From: Polaromonas sp.
GTDB taxonomy: Bacteria > Pseudomonadota > Gammaproteobacteria > Burkholderiales > Burkholderiaceae_C
DNA length: 34,881 nt
Reading direction: 5' to 3'
Assembly (NCBI GenBank): GCA_013824015.1
Contig: PNNC01000160.1
Location: 1 to 34,881, forward strand
Position 1 is the first letter of the stretch; each line of letters starts with the position of its first letter. A program made the translations under genes and the position numbers. Positions 23,336 through 33,696 of this stretch are shown here, piece by piece. The notes beneath the pieces were generated by a model that saw only the letters and a list, made by a program, of their open reading frames with translations, made no database searches and was not told the origin of the DNA.

Positions 23336-23998
23336 ATGAAACGAAACAAAGCCACCATCGTGCGGGAATACGGCCCCTTCCCCGGTATTGAACAAGTCGC
23401 CGGCGTCACCTGGGACGGCAGCCAGGTCTGGTTCGCTTCCGGCAAGCAGCTCCACACGCTGGACCCGGACAGCGGCAAGATAGTGCGCAGCTTCGACCTG
23501 CCGGCCCACGCGGGCACGGCCTTCGACGGCCAGCACCTGTTCCAGATCGCGGAGGACCGCATCCAGAAGATTGACCCCGCAACCGGCCGCGTGATCGCCA
23601 CCCTGCCGGCGCCGGGCGGCGGCTGCTCGGGCATGGCCTGGGCCGAAGGCACGCTGTGGGTCGGCCAGCACCGCGAGCGCAAGATCGTGCAGATCGATCC
23701 GCAGACCGGCGCCGTGCTGCGCACCATCACCTCCAACCGTTTTGTCACCGGCGTGAGCTGGGTCGACGGCGAGTTGTGGCATGCCACCTGGGAGGGTGAT
23801 GACAGCGAGCTGCGCCGTATCGACGCGCAGACCGGTGAAGCGCTGGAGGTGCTGGAGATGCCGGCCGGGGCCAACATCTCGGGGCTGGAGTGTGACGGCG
23901 CAGACCGTTTTTACTGCGGCGGCGGTGGCCGCGCGGTGATCCGGGCGGTGCAGCGGCCGAAGCGGCAGGCGGTGGGCAAATCGCAGGCGACGGGCTGA
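23336..23998 (+). CDS. Small beta-propeller protein (glutamine cyclotransferase / YncE-like repeats)
   Basis: A 220-residue protein of repeated blades, seen as recurring units such as GVTWDGSQVWFASGKQLHTL, TAFDGQHLFQIAEDRIQKID, GMAWAEGTLWVGQHRERKIV and GVSWVDGELWHATWEGDDSE, each followed by an IDPxTG turn. This is typical of glutamine-cyclotransferase-like and YncE/SMP-30-type propellers. It has no signal peptide and no recognisable catalytic set, so the function is unknown. It begins 10 bases after the regulator stop on the same strand and may be co-transcribed with it. Confidence 0.75.
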   Translation: MKRNKATIVREYGPFPGIEQVAGVTWDGSQVWFASGKQLHTLDPDSGKIVRSFDLPAHAGTAFDGQHLFQIAEDRIQKIDPATGRVIATLPAPGGGCSGMAWAEGTLWVGQHRERKIVQIDPQTGAVLRTITSNRFVTGVSWVDGELWHATWEGDDSELRRIDAQTGEALEVLEMPAGANISGLECDGADRFYCGGGGRAVIRAVQRPKRQAVGKSQATG

Positions 23999-24005
23999 TA
24001 TCCGG

Positions 24006-24097
24006 GCTTGTCATTGCGGGCACGACCCGCAATCCATGCGGCGCGGACCTGTGTATTGCAGCTGGGGATGGATGCCGGATCGGGTCCGGGCTGACAG
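24006..24097 (+). repeat. Dispersed palindromic repeat, family 2, copy (e)
   Basis: A diverged copy: head CTTGTCATTGCGGGCACGAC with the hairpin ATTGCGGG-CACGA-CCCGCAAT, a variable middle, then GATGGATGCCGGATCGGGTC and tail GGGCTGACAG. Its head resembles the half copy at 1971 more than copies b-d. Confidence 0.72.
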
Positions 24098-24105
24098 ACC
24101 GTCCC

Positions 24106-24140
24106 TCCGGCTGAACTGAGGATCTGTCAGTTCAGCCGGA
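24106..24140. repeat. Perfect 14-bp inverted repeat between convergent genes
   Basis: TCCGGCTGAACTGA (24106-24119) is matched exactly by its reverse complement at 24127-24140 across a 7-base loop. No T tract follows on either strand, so it is not a standard terminator by itself, although it sits three bases from the A/T tract of the next hairpin. Confidence 0.85.
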
Positions 24141-24143
24141 CGC

Positions 24144-24167
24144 AAAAAAAGCCCCCGCAGGGGCTCT
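24144..24167 (-). terminator. Rho-independent terminator of the DUF2383 gene
   Basis: On the minus strand AGCCCC-TGCG-GGGGCT is followed by a run of T (the A tract 24144-24150 on the plus strand). It begins about 20 bases after the DUF2383 stop codon. Confidence 0.88.
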
Positions 24168-24185
24168 TCGCAGCGTAGCGGACTT

Positions 24186-24647
24186 TCAGTCCTGAGCGCG
24201 CGCAATATTGCGCAAATCACGAATCTGGTCGTGGTTCTGCTGGGCGCCGGCCGCCTGGCGCTCTATCAGGGCGCGCACGTCGCCGGGAAGGTCGTCTTCC
24301 TTCAGGGCTTTGCGGTAGCGGGCAATCGCAGCATCCTCGCCTTTTTCGCAGGATTCCAGAATCGACAGCTCGCTGTCGAACCCCACGGAACCCTTGACCT
24401 GCACCCATCCGCGGTGCAGCGCACCCGCTGCGGTGCCGCCAGAGGCGGGCTCGCCTCCGAACTGGCGGATCAGCGCTTCGAGCTCGCGTGCGGCTTCGGC
24501 GCAGCGGCTGGCGCGTGTGGCGAACAGTGTCTTGGCACTGCCCGTTTCGACCTGTTCGGCGCAGGTCTTGAATCCATATTCACCGTCGCGTGCGTTTTCC
24601 AGCAGATCGTTGAGGACGCTCACGATGTGTTTGTTGGTATCAGACAT
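24186..24647 (-). CDS. PA2169-type four-helix-bundle protein (DUF2383)
   Basis: A 153-residue, charged, all-helical protein: VSVLNDLLENARDGEYGFKTCAEQV, FATRASRCAEAARELEALI, an RGWVQVKGSV link, and SCEKGEDAAIARYRKALKEDDL. This is the ferritin-like helical bundle of the DUF2383 family. Homologues are commonly stress-induced, but the function is not established. The start is supported by AAGGA before the ATG. The 170-base gap upstream contains GTTCC-CGTT-GGAAC (24692-24705), a possible operator or promoter element, with no other gene. Confidence 0.88.
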   Translation of the reverse strand: MSDTNKHIVSVLNDLLENARDGEYGFKTCAEQVETGSAKTLFATRASRCAEAARELEALIRQFGGEPASGGTAAGALHRGWVQVKGSVGFDSELSILESCEKGEDAAIARYRKALKEDDLPGDVRALIERQAAGAQQNHDQIRDLRNIARAQD

Positions 24648-24817
24648 GTTTTTCCTTTTTGGCCCGAGGGCATGGGTGGATGTTTCGTTTCGTTCCCGTT
24701 GGAACCTGAATCCACCTTAGCCAGTCGATCCGGGCAGGGTCGTCGGCCCTGTGGCCCGGCGCCTGTAGGCGAATGTCCTTACCCGCCCGCGGGGGGCAAC
24801 ACAGCCGCCGGTACGGC

Positions 24818-25885
24818 TCAGGGGCCACGCTTGCGAAAACCGCCCGGCGTCTGGCCCGACCATTCGCGAAACGCGCGCGAGAAGCTTTTCTCGTTGCGGA
24901 ACCCCGCTGCTGCGGCGACCTGCTTGACCGGCTTGTCGCTGCGGTTCAGCAAATCTTTCGCGCGCTCGAAGCGCACCTCGTCTTTCAGCGCCTGCAGCGA
25001 GGCGCCTTCTTCCTTCAGCTGCCGGTGCAGCGTGCGCGCCGAGATGTTCAGCAGCGCGGCGATGCCGTCGGCGCGGTGCGCCTGCTCGGGGTAAGCGGTC
25101 AGGGCCTGGCGCACCTGCTGCACCAGCAGGCGGTCGCGCCGGTACTGCAGCACCGTCAGCGGCAGCGCGCGCTGCAGCATCTGGGTCAGCGCTTTTTCAT
25201 CACGCCGCAGCGGCAGCGCCAGGTAACGTGCATCAAAACGGATGGAAGCCTGCGCCGCGTTGAATTGCAGCGGGCCGGGGAACATCAGCGCATAGGCGTC
25301 GGCATGCGTGGGCGCCGCAAACGGAAAGCGCGCGCCCTGCAGCGGGATGCGCGAATCGATGTACCAGCAGGCCAGGCCGTGGATGTTGCGCAGCACATGC
25401 ACCAGGCAGAAGGCGCGTGCCTCGTCGCCGTGGCGGCCCAGGTCGCTGCCTTCCTCGATGCTGATGGTGGCGCTGTCGCCGCTGCTCACCAGCCGCAGCC
25501 GGATGTCGTCGGCCAGCAGCCCGTGATGCCGGCACCAGCGCTTGAGCGCCACGCCCAGGTCCGGCGCGCTCAGCGAGGCCCGGGCCAGCATGCCGTAGCT
25601 GCCCCAGGGCAGGCGGCGGCTGAAGGCGCCCAGCGCTTCGTCGTCCAGTTCCTGCATCGCGGTGCCGGACAGCACCTCCATCTGGCGCGCGGTGATGCGG
25701 CCATCCGGCTGCTGCAGTCTGGCTGGCGTGATCTGTGCCAGCTTGAGGGCATTCGCCGGGCTCTGGCCGTAGCGCAGATAGGCGCTGGCAATCACCCGTG
25801 CAAAGGCCATTGGTGTGGCGGCGGCGGGCGGGCTGGGGCGCGCGGGGGCGGGCTGGGCGGACATGGCCCAAGTTTCGCGCAGCAT
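24818..25885 (-). CDS. AraC-family transcriptional regulator (Arabinose_bd-type sensor domain)
   Basis: 355 residues. The N-terminal two-thirds (about 30-215) form the arabinose-binding-like sensor domain seen in OruR/ArgR-type AraC proteins; the C-terminal third has two helix-turn-helix units, IAALLNISARTLHRQLKEEG and VKQVAAAAGFRNEKSFSRAF, ending in the AraC signature WSGQTPGGFRK. The start is the ATG at 25885 or 25864; neither has a clear ribosome binding site. It is divergent from the carboxylase operon with a 133-base gap and is the obvious candidate regulator, probably responding to an acyl-CoA or acid of that pathway. Confidence 0.92.
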   Translation of the reverse strand: MLRETWAMSAQPAPARPSPPAAATPMAFARVIASAYLRYGQSPANALKLAQITPARLQQPDGRITARQMEVLSGTAMQELDDEALGAFSRRLPWGSYGMLARASLSAPDLGVALKRWCRHHGLLADDIRLRLVSSGDSATISIEEGSDLGRHGDEARAFCLVHVLRNIHGLACWYIDSRIPLQGARFPFAAPTHADAYALMFPGPLQFNAAQASIRFDARYLALPLRRDEKALTQMLQRALPLTVLQYRRDRLLVQQVRQALTAYPEQAHRADGIAALLNISARTLHRQLKEEGASLQALKDEVRFERAKDLLNRSDKPVKQVAAAAGFRNEKSFSRAFREWSGQTPGGFRKRGP

Positions 25886-26018
25886 GGCACGATTTGCAAC
25901 CTGTGTGGCGACCGCCGGACCGTATTTGCGCCTAAGCTGAGCGGTTTCGCGTTATGGTGTGGAACGGTTGGACCCCGCCGCAGGCCCACCGACGCACGCA
26001 GTCGCACAGAGGAGACAC

Positions 26019-27653
26019 ATGCCCGTTCTGGAAACCAAACTCAACGCCCGCTCGGCCGACTTCCAGGCCAATGCCGCCGCCATGCGCGCGCTGGTGGACG
26101 ACCTGAAGCTACAGGTGGCCAAGGCCGCTGCCGGCGGCGGTGAAGCCGCCCGGGCCAAACACGTGGCGCGCGGCAAATTGCCGCCGCGCGAACGGGTGCA
26201 GCTGCTGCTGGACCCCGGCACCCCTTTCCTCGAACTCGCCCCGCTGGCGGCGCTGGCCATGTACCCGGACCGCGACGGCAGCGACAGCGCACCCTGCGCG
26301 GGCGTGATCACCGGCATCGGCCGCGTCAACGGCGTGGACTGCATGATCGTGTGCAACGACGCGACGGTGAAGGGCGGCACCTACTACCCGATGACCGTCA
26401 AGAAACATCTGCGCGCGCAGGAAGTGGCGCAGCAAAACCGCCTGCCCTGTATCTACCTGGTCGATTCAGGCGGCGCCAATCTGCCGAACCAGGACGAGGT
26501 CTTCCCGGATCGCGACCACTTTGGCCGCATCTTCTACAACCAGGCCAACATGAGTGCGCAGGGCATTGCGCAGATTGCCGTGGTCATGGGCAGTTGCACG
26601 GCCGGCGGCGCCTACGTGCCGGCCATGAGCGACGAAACCATCATCGTCAAGGAGCAGGGCACCATCTTTCTGGGCGGCCCGCCGCTGGTCAAAGCCGCCA
26701 CCGGCGAGATCGTCACCGCCGAGGACCTGGGCGGCGGCGATGTGCACACCCGGCTGTCGGGCGTGGCCGACTACCTCGCGCAGAACGACGCGCACGCGCT
26801 GGCGCTGGCGCGCGCCGCGGTCGCCAACCTGAATACCCATTACAGGCGAAAAGACGCGCCAGCCCTTGCCGGACGGGTGCCACGTGCTCCTGAATTTGTG
26901 GCAGACGAGCTGTACGGCGTGGTGCCCACCGACACCCGCAAGCCCTACGACGTGCGCGAAATCATTGCCCGCATCGTCGACGGCAGCGAGTTCGACGAGT
27001 TCAAGGCACGTTTCGGCGTCACGCTGGTGACCGGTTTTGCGCACATCGAAGGCATGCCGGTCGGCATCATTGCCAACAACGGCATTCTGTTCAGCGAGTC
27101 GGCGCAAAAGGGCGCGCACTTCATCGAGCTGTGCTGCCAGCGCAAGATCCCGCTGGTGTTTCTGCAGAACATCACCGGCTTCATGGTGGGTCGCAAGTAC
27201 GAGGCCGAAGGCATTGCACGCCACGGCGCCAAGATGGTGATGGCGGTGGCCACCGCCCAGGTGCCCAAGTTCACCATCATCATCGGCGGCAGCTTCGGCG
27301 CCGGCAACTACGGCATGTGTGGCCGCGCCTACAGCCCGCGCTTTTTGTGGATGTGGCCGAACGCGCGCATCTGCGTCATGGGCGGCGAGCAGGCGTCTTC
27401 CGTGCTGGCCAGCGTGCGGCGCGACGCGATCGAGGCCAAGGGTGGCAGCTGGAGCGCCGAGGAAGAAAAAGCCTTCAAGCAGCCGATGCTGGACCAGTTC
27501 GAGCACCAGTCGCACCCGTATTACTCGAGCGCGCGGCTGTGGGACGACGGCGTGATCGACCCGGCCGACACGCGCCGCGTGCTGGCGCTGGGCCTGCGCG
27601 CCAGCCTGAATGCACCGATTCCCGAGCCGAAGTTCGGCGTCTTCCGCATGTAA
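26019..27653 (+). CDS. liuB: Acyl-CoA carboxylase beta subunit (methylcrotonyl-CoA carboxylase type)
   Basis: 544 residues from the ATG at 26019 behind GAGGAG. This carboxyltransferase subunit transfers CO2 from biotin to an enoyl-CoA. Seen: [19 protein letters not shown] at the start of the domain, [34 protein letters not shown] (190-204) and [16 protein letters not shown] (423-438), the paired oxyanion-hole regions of MCC-type beta subunits. It pairs with the alpha subunit at 31554. The operon with HMG-CoA lyase points to 3-methylcrotonyl-CoA (leucine pathway); geranyl-CoA carboxylase is the main alternative because the next gene looks Atu-like. It is the first gene of the operon. Confidence 0.93.
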   Translation: MPVLETKLNARSADFQANAAAMRALVDDLKLQVAKAAAGGGEAARAKHVARGKLPPRERVQLLLDPGTPFLELAPLAALAMYPDRDGSDSAPCAGVITGIGRVNGVDCMIVCNDATVKGGTYYPMTVKKHLRAQEVAQQNRLPCIYLVDSGGANLPNQDEVFPDRDHFGRIFYNQANMSAQGIAQIAVVMGSCTAGGAYVPAMSDETIIVKEQGTIFLGGPPLVKAATGEIVTAEDLGGGDVHTRLSGVADYLAQNDAHALALARAAVANLNTHYRRKDAPALAGRVPRAPEFVADELYGVVPTDTRKPYDVREIIARIVDGSEFDEFKARFGVTLVTGFAHIEGMPVGIIANNGILFSESAQKGAHFIELCCQRKIPLVFLQNITGFMVGRKYEAEGIARHGAKMVMAVATAQVPKFTIIIGGSFGAGNYGMCGRAYSPRFLWMWPNARICVMGGEQASSVLASVRRDAIEAKGGSWSAEEEKAFKQPMLDQFEHQSHPYYSSARLWDDGVIDPADTRRVLALGLRASLNAPIPEPKFGVFRM

Positions 27654-27671
27654 CGGGTCCTGAAAGAAAAA

Positions 27672-28811
27672 ATGTCCAACGCCTCCATTTACGACACGCC
27701 CGAGTACGAAGCCCTGCGCGACCAGATTGGCCGCTTCATCGCCAAAGAGGTGGAGCCCCATGCCGCCGCCTGGGAAGAAAGCGGTTGTGTGCCGCGCGAG
27801 GTTTTGCAACGCATGGGCCAGGCCGGCCTGTTCGGCCTGATGTATGAAGAAAAATACGGCGGCGCCGACAGCGATGCGATGACCAACCTGGTGTTTGCCG
27901 AGGCGCTGTCGCAATCGACTTTTGCCGGTTTCATCATCACCGTGCTGGTGCATACCGACATGGCCAGCCCGCACCTGCACCATGCGGGCAATGTCGCGCA
28001 AAAAGACAAGTACATGAAGAAGGTGATCGCCGGCGAGCTGATCACCGCGGTCGGCATCACCGAGCCGGGCGCCGGATCCGACGTCGCCGGCATTCGCAGC
28101 ACGGCAAAGCGCGATGGCGATGAATGGGTGCTCAACGGCACCAAGATGTTCATCACCAATGGCGTCCATGCCGACCTGTACTTCGTCGCGGCCAAGACTG
28201 GCCCGGGCAAACGTGACATCTCGATGTTCATCGTCGAAAAAGGCACGCCGGGCTTCACGGTTGGCCGAGCGCTGAAAAAAACCGGCTGGCTGTCGTCCGA
28301 CACGGCCGAACTGATTTTCGACAATGTGCGCATCCCCGCCTGGAATTTGCTGGGCGAGGAGGGTAAGGGTTTTTATTCGGTGATGAAAAACTTCCAGACC
28401 GAACGTATTGCCTTGGGCGCGATGGCGGTCGGCCACTGCCAGCAGGCGCTCAAACTCACGCTGGACCATGTGCGTCAGCGCCAGGCCTTTGGCGGTCCGC
28501 TGTGGGACCAGCAGGTGATCCGCCAGCGCCTGGCCATGCTGGACGCGAAGACGCGTGCCGCACGCGCCTTCATGTACCACTGCGCCTGGCGCGTGACCCA
28601 GGGCCACGACATCGTGCAGGACGTCTCCATGCTGAAAGCGCTGACCGGCGAGCTGGTCAACGAGGTGGTGCAGACCTGCCAGCAGTTCCACGGCGGCATG
28701 GGTTTCATCCGCGAGACCGCGATCGAGCGCCTGTGGCGCGATGCGCGCGTACTGGCGATCGGCGGCGGCGCGACCGAGGTCATGCTCGAAGAAGTCGCCA
28801 AGCGTTATTGA
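27672..28811 (+). CDS. Acyl-CoA dehydrogenase, isovaleryl/citronellyl-CoA type
   Basis: A 379-residue flavoprotein with GITEPGAGSDVAGIRSTA and MFITNGVHADLYFVAAKT. Its C-terminus reads VLAIGGGATEVMLEEV: the position of the usual catalytic Glu is Gly, so the base should instead be Glu244 in NFQTERIALGA, as in isovaleryl- and long-chain acyl-CoA dehydrogenases. The IGGGAxE ending, unlike the common IVD ending, recalls AtuD/AtuF citronellyl-CoA dehydrogenases. It begins 18 bases after the beta-subunit gene. It probably feeds the carboxylase with a branched enoyl-CoA; which one is uncertain. Confidence 0.9.
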   Translation: MSNASIYDTPEYEALRDQIGRFIAKEVEPHAAAWEESGCVPREVLQRMGQAGLFGLMYEEKYGGADSDAMTNLVFAEALSQSTFAGFIITVLVHTDMASPHLHHAGNVAQKDKYMKKVIAGELITAVGITEPGAGSDVAGIRSTAKRDGDEWVLNGTKMFITNGVHADLYFVAAKTGPGKRDISMFIVEKGTPGFTVGRALKKTGWLSSDTAELIFDNVRIPAWNLLGEEGKGFYSVMKNFQTERIALGAMAVGHCQQALKLTLDHVRQRQAFGGPLWDQQVIRQRLAMLDAKTRAARAFMYHCAWRVTQGHDIVQDVSMLKALTGELVNEVVQTCQQFHGGMGFIRETAIERLWRDARVLAIGGGATEVMLEEVAKRY

Positions 28812-28826
28812 CAGGACGATCAAGCC

Positions 28827-29609
28827 ATGAAACATCTTGAACTCAGTTTTGGCGGCGGTGTCTCCACCGTCACCCTGAACCGGCCCGAGGTCCGCAACGC
28901 TTTCAACGACGAGGTGATTGCCGAACTCACGGCGGTGTTCATCGAGCTCGGCAAACGCGCGGAGGTGCGCTGCATCGTGCTGGCGGCAAACGGCCCCGCC
29001 TTCTGCGCCGGCGCCGACCTGAACTGGATGAAACGGATGGCCGACTACACGCGCGACGAAAACGTTGCCGATGCGAGCGCGCTGGCCGAGATGCTGCGGG
29101 TGGTGTACGCCTGCCCGAAACCGACGATTGCCAAAGTGCAGGGCGATGTCTATGCCGGCGGCACAGGTCTGGTCGCGGCCTGCGATATCGCGGTCTCGGT
29201 GGACAGCGCCGGCTACTGCCTCAGCGAGGTCAAGCTGGGCCTGATCCCGGCGACCATCAGCCCGTATGTGATCCGCGCCATGGGTGCGCGTGCGGCGCAC
29301 CGCTACTTTCTGACGGCCGAACGTTTTGACGCGGCCGAGGCCTTGCGTATCGGTTTTGTGCACGAGGTGGTGGCCGCGGATCAACTCGATGGCAAGGTTG
29401 CCGAACTCGCAAAAGCCCTGGTTTACGCCGGCCCCGAAGCGGTGAAGCTCTGCAAGAAGCTGGTGCAGGACGTGGCCGATCACGAGATCACGCCGTCGCT
29501 GATCCAGAAAACAGTCGAAGGTATCGCCGACATCCGCGTGAGCCCCGAGGGCCGCGAGGGCGTGTTGTCGTTTTTGCAGAAACGCAAACCCGATTGGCTG
29601 CTGGGTTGA
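28827..29609 (+). CDS. liuC: Enoyl-CoA hydratase (probable methylglutaconyl-CoA hydratase)
   Basis: A 260-residue crotonase-fold enzyme. FCAGADLNWMK (59-69) gives the first oxyanion-hole amide, GDVYAGGTGL (106-115) the second, and Glu134 in LSEVKLGLIPATISPYV is a conserved catalytic acid. AGADLNWMK and the SEVKLGLIPATIS block are typical of the 3-methylglutaconyl-CoA hydratase group. The product of the carboxylase would be its substrate and HMG-CoA, cleaved by the lyase at the operon end, its product. It starts 15 bases after the dehydrogenase gene. Confidence 0.9.
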   Translation: MKHLELSFGGGVSTVTLNRPEVRNAFNDEVIAELTAVFIELGKRAEVRCIVLAANGPAFCAGADLNWMKRMADYTRDENVADASALAEMLRVVYACPKPTIAKVQGDVYAGGTGLVAACDIAVSVDSAGYCLSEVKLGLIPATISPYVIRAMGARAAHRYFLTAERFDAAEALRIGFVHEVVAADQLDGKVAELAKALVYAGPEAVKLCKKLVQDVADHEITPSLIQKTVEGIADIRVSPEGREGVLSFLQKRKPDWLLG

Positions 29610-29620
29610 GACGAACCTTT

Positions 29621-30772
29621 ATGCGCAACACACTTCTTCTTGCCACCGCCATGGTCCTGGCGACATCGGCCTGGGCCCAGGCGCCGGCCGAGCCGGTGCG
29701 CGCTGCCGACCTGCGCGAGGAGGTGTTGCACATCGCCGTCAAGACGCAGGATTTGTACGGCAAGCCGGCCGAGGGAAACATCCCGGTGACGATTTTCCGG
29801 CCGGCTGGTGACGGACCTTTTCCGCTGGTGATCATGAATCACGGCCGTCCGGTGAAGGACAAGCGCGGCTTGCTGGGCCGCCAGCGTTATGAACATCTGT
29901 CGCGCTACCTGGTGCGCAAGGGTTTTGTGGTGATGATTCCCACGCGGCTCGGCTACCACGAGACCTATGGCCAGTCCGACCCGGAAGACTCGGGGACCTG
30001 CAGCGCCATGCGCCCCGAACCGGTGGCCATGGCGGCGTCAGACCAGGTGCTGCAGACGCTGGACTTCGCCCGGACCCTGCCGTATGTGAACGCGCAGCGC
30101 TGGGTGGTGATGGGCCAGTCGGTCGGCGGATTGACCGCGGTGGCCACGGTATGGCGCAACCCGCCGGGCCTGGTGGCCGGCATCAACTTTGCGGGCGGCA
30201 CCGGCGGCGATCCCGACAACCGCACAGCTGACCCGTGCAATCCGCGTGCGCTGGAGAGCCTGTGGCGCAGCAAGGCCGCAAGCGCCAAAGCGCCGATGTT
30301 GTGGTTGTACTGGGACAACGACAAATACTGGGGTGCCGACAACCCGAAACGCTGGCACCGCGCCTGGGCCGAGGGCGGCGGCCAGGCAGAACTGCACGCC
30401 ATGCAGGCATCAGGTGCCGATGGTCACAGCGGGCTGACCGGCGACATGGACCACTGGGTGCCGCTGGTGGAAGTCTTCCTGGCGCGCCACGGCTTCGGCA
30501 CGCCGGGCACCGTGGTCATTCCCAAAGCCAGCGGCTTTGCCAACGTCGGTGATGTCAACAAGGTGCCTGTGAACAAGGCCAGCATCGATTTGACCTATTC
30601 CAGGTTCCTGTCCGGCACCAAACCACGTGCTTATGCGGTCGGCCCGGATGGGTCCAACGGCTGGGCCACCGGCGACTGGGCGCCTGGCCGTGCACTGGGC
30701 TTTTGCCAGGCGCGGCGCGGCGTCGCGTGCAAGTTGTATGCGGTGGACGATGACGTGGTGTGGGTTCCATGA
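29621..30772 (+). CDS. Secreted alpha/beta hydrolase
   Basis: 383 residues from the ATG at 29621. It has a signal peptide (NTLLLATAMVLATSAWAQA), then an alpha/beta-hydrolase core: MNHGRP oxyanion region and nucleophile elbow GQSVGG with Ser167; a candidate catalytic His lies in GADGHSG. It resembles dienelactone-hydrolase or PET-hydrolase-like periplasmic esterases but has a longer C-terminal part. A periplasmic esterase inside a cytosolic acyl-CoA operon is unexpected; it may release the acid that the pathway consumes (inference). It begins 11 bases after the hydratase and overlaps the next gene by four bases. Confidence 0.83.
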   Translation: MRNTLLLATAMVLATSAWAQAPAEPVRAADLREEVLHIAVKTQDLYGKPAEGNIPVTIFRPAGDGPFPLVIMNHGRPVKDKRGLLGRQRYEHLSRYLVRKGFVVMIPTRLGYHETYGQSDPEDSGTCSAMRPEPVAMAASDQVLQTLDFARTLPYVNAQRWVVMGQSVGGLTAVATVWRNPPGLVAGINFAGGTGGDPDNRTADPCNPRALESLWRSKAASAKAPMLWLYWDNDKYWGADNPKRWHRAWAEGGGQAELHAMQASGADGHSGLTGDMDHWVPLVEVFLARHGFGTPGTVVIPKASGFANVGDVNKVPVNKASIDLTYSRFLSGTKPRAYAVGPDGSNGWATGDWAPGRALGFCQARRGVACKLYAVDDDVVWVP

Positions 30773-31434
30773 ATAACCTCGATACCGCGCAGCTGATTGC
30801 CCTGGCCGGCGCGCTCGGCTGGGCCAGCGGTGTGCGCCTTTACCTCGTGGTGCTGCTGACCGGCCTGGCCGGCTTCATGGGCTGGATCCAGCTGCCGCAA
30901 GGCCTGCACCTGCTCGCGCATCCGGTGGTGCTGGGCGCCAGCGGCTTCATGGTGTTTGTCGAATTTTTTGCCGACAAGATTCCGGGGCTGGATTCCTTGT
31001 GGGACGTGGTGCACACCGTGATCCGTATTCCGGCGGGTGCGGCGCTGGCGGCCGGGGTGTTTGGCGCCGACAGTGGCGTGATGGCCTTGCTGGCGGCCCT
31101 CGCGGGCGGCTCGCTGGCCGCCACCAGTCACGCGGCCAAGGCAACCACACGCGCGGCCATCAACACCTCGCCCGAACCCTTCAGCAATGTGGGCGCGTCG
31201 CTGGTGGAAGACAGCATCGTGCCGGCCGGCCTGTGGCTGGCGATCGCCCATCCGCTGGTGTTCCTGGTTGTGCTGATCGGGCTGCTGATCTTCAGTATCT
31301 GGCTGATCCGCCTTTGCTGGCGTTACTTGCGGCAACTGTTTGCACGGGTGGCCCGCATCTTCAGCGGCAAAACCGACAGTGGGCCGGCACCGGCTTTCAC
31401 CCTGAAATCTCCTTTTTCAAAAAAGAACGACTGA
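30769..31434 (+). CDS. DUF4126 membrane protein
   Basis: 221 residues from the ATG at 30769, overlapping the hydrolase stop (ATGA). About four to five hydrophobic helices are evident (IALAGALGWASGVRLYLVVL, GAALAAGVFG, VMALLAALAGGSLAA, LVFLVVLIGLLIFSIWLI) and FFADKIPGLDSLWD with TSHAAKATTRAAINTSPEPFSN is the DUF4126 signature. Function unknown; possibly an export or membrane-homeostasis protein. The C-terminal cytoplasmic tail is basic. It ends one base before the duplicated carboxylase start described below. Confidence 0.87.
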   Translation: MNNLDTAQLIALAGALGWASGVRLYLVVLLTGLAGFMGWIQLPQGLHLLAHPVVLGASGFMVFVEFFADKIPGLDSLWDVVHTVIRIPAGAALAAGVFGADSGVMALLAALAGGSLAATSHAAKATTRAAINTSPEPFSNVGASLVEDSIVPAGLWLAIAHPLVFLVVLIGLLIFSIWLIRLCWRYLRQLFARVARIFSGKTDSGPAPAFTLKSPFSKKND

Positions 31435-31435
31435 C

Positions 31436-31553
31436 ATGTTTAAAAAAATCCTGATCGCCAATAGAGGTGACCAGCCGCAAGGCGGCGCAGCAGCGAAGCT
31501 ACATGGCATGGCACGCGAAGCGTGCGCAGGCGATTTCACCGCGGAGAACCAGA

Positions 31554-31561
<8 letters not shown>
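31436..31561 (+). CDS. 41-codon mini-ORF repeating the N-terminus of the carboxylase alpha subunit
   Basis: ATG 31436 opens a frame reading MFKKILIANRG, identical to the first 11 residues of the real alpha subunit 118 bases downstream, then 30 unrelated residues to a TAA (31559-31561) that overlaps the real start by a few bases. The nucleotide copy (31436-31470 versus 31554-31588) differs at five positions, all synonymous. It may be a remnant of an original start displaced by an insertion, or a translated leader peptide. Only a weak purine run precedes it. Whether it is translated is unknown. Confidence 0.5.
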
Positions 31562-33545
<1,984 letters not shown>

Positions 33546-33570
33546 GCAGGTGGCCTGGCCTTTGGTGCTC

Positions 33571-33650
33571 TCATCCCGGACGCGATCCGGGATCCATGTG
33601 TGAGCCAGCCTTTGGTCGGGGCATGGATGTCGGGTCAAGCCGGCAGTGAC
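33571..33650 (+). repeat. Dispersed palindromic repeat, family 2, copy (f)
   Basis: Head TCATCCCGGACGCGATCCGG with the ATCCCGGA-CGCGA-TCCGGGAT hairpin, a variable middle, and a tail CATGGATGTCGGGTC...GCAGTGAC. It lies in the 151-base gap between the carboxylase alpha and reductase genes, inside the putative operon, and could act as an internal processing or attenuation site. Confidence 0.76.
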
Positions 33651-33696
33651 CGCTTCAAGACTGCGGGTCTCGAATGATCGCGGCACAATAAAGCCC

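Noticed and set aside
24773-26143. 456-codon plus-strand open frame opposite the AraC gene
   Set aside because: The AraC protein has clear helix-turn-helix motifs on the other strand, and this frame runs through the promoter region and the start of the carboxylase gene.
26466-29483. A very long minus-strand open frame opposite the carboxylase-beta, dehydrogenase and hydratase genes
   Set aside because: It is the antisense shadow of three well-recognised genes in high-GC DNA; its translation is His/Gly/Arg/Asp-rich with no recognisable domain.
31467-31553. N-terminal extension of the carboxylase alpha subunit from GTG 31467 or ATG 31503
   Set aside because: No ribosome binding site, no similarity to the family, and the standard MFKKILIANRGE start follows; kept only as an alternative note.
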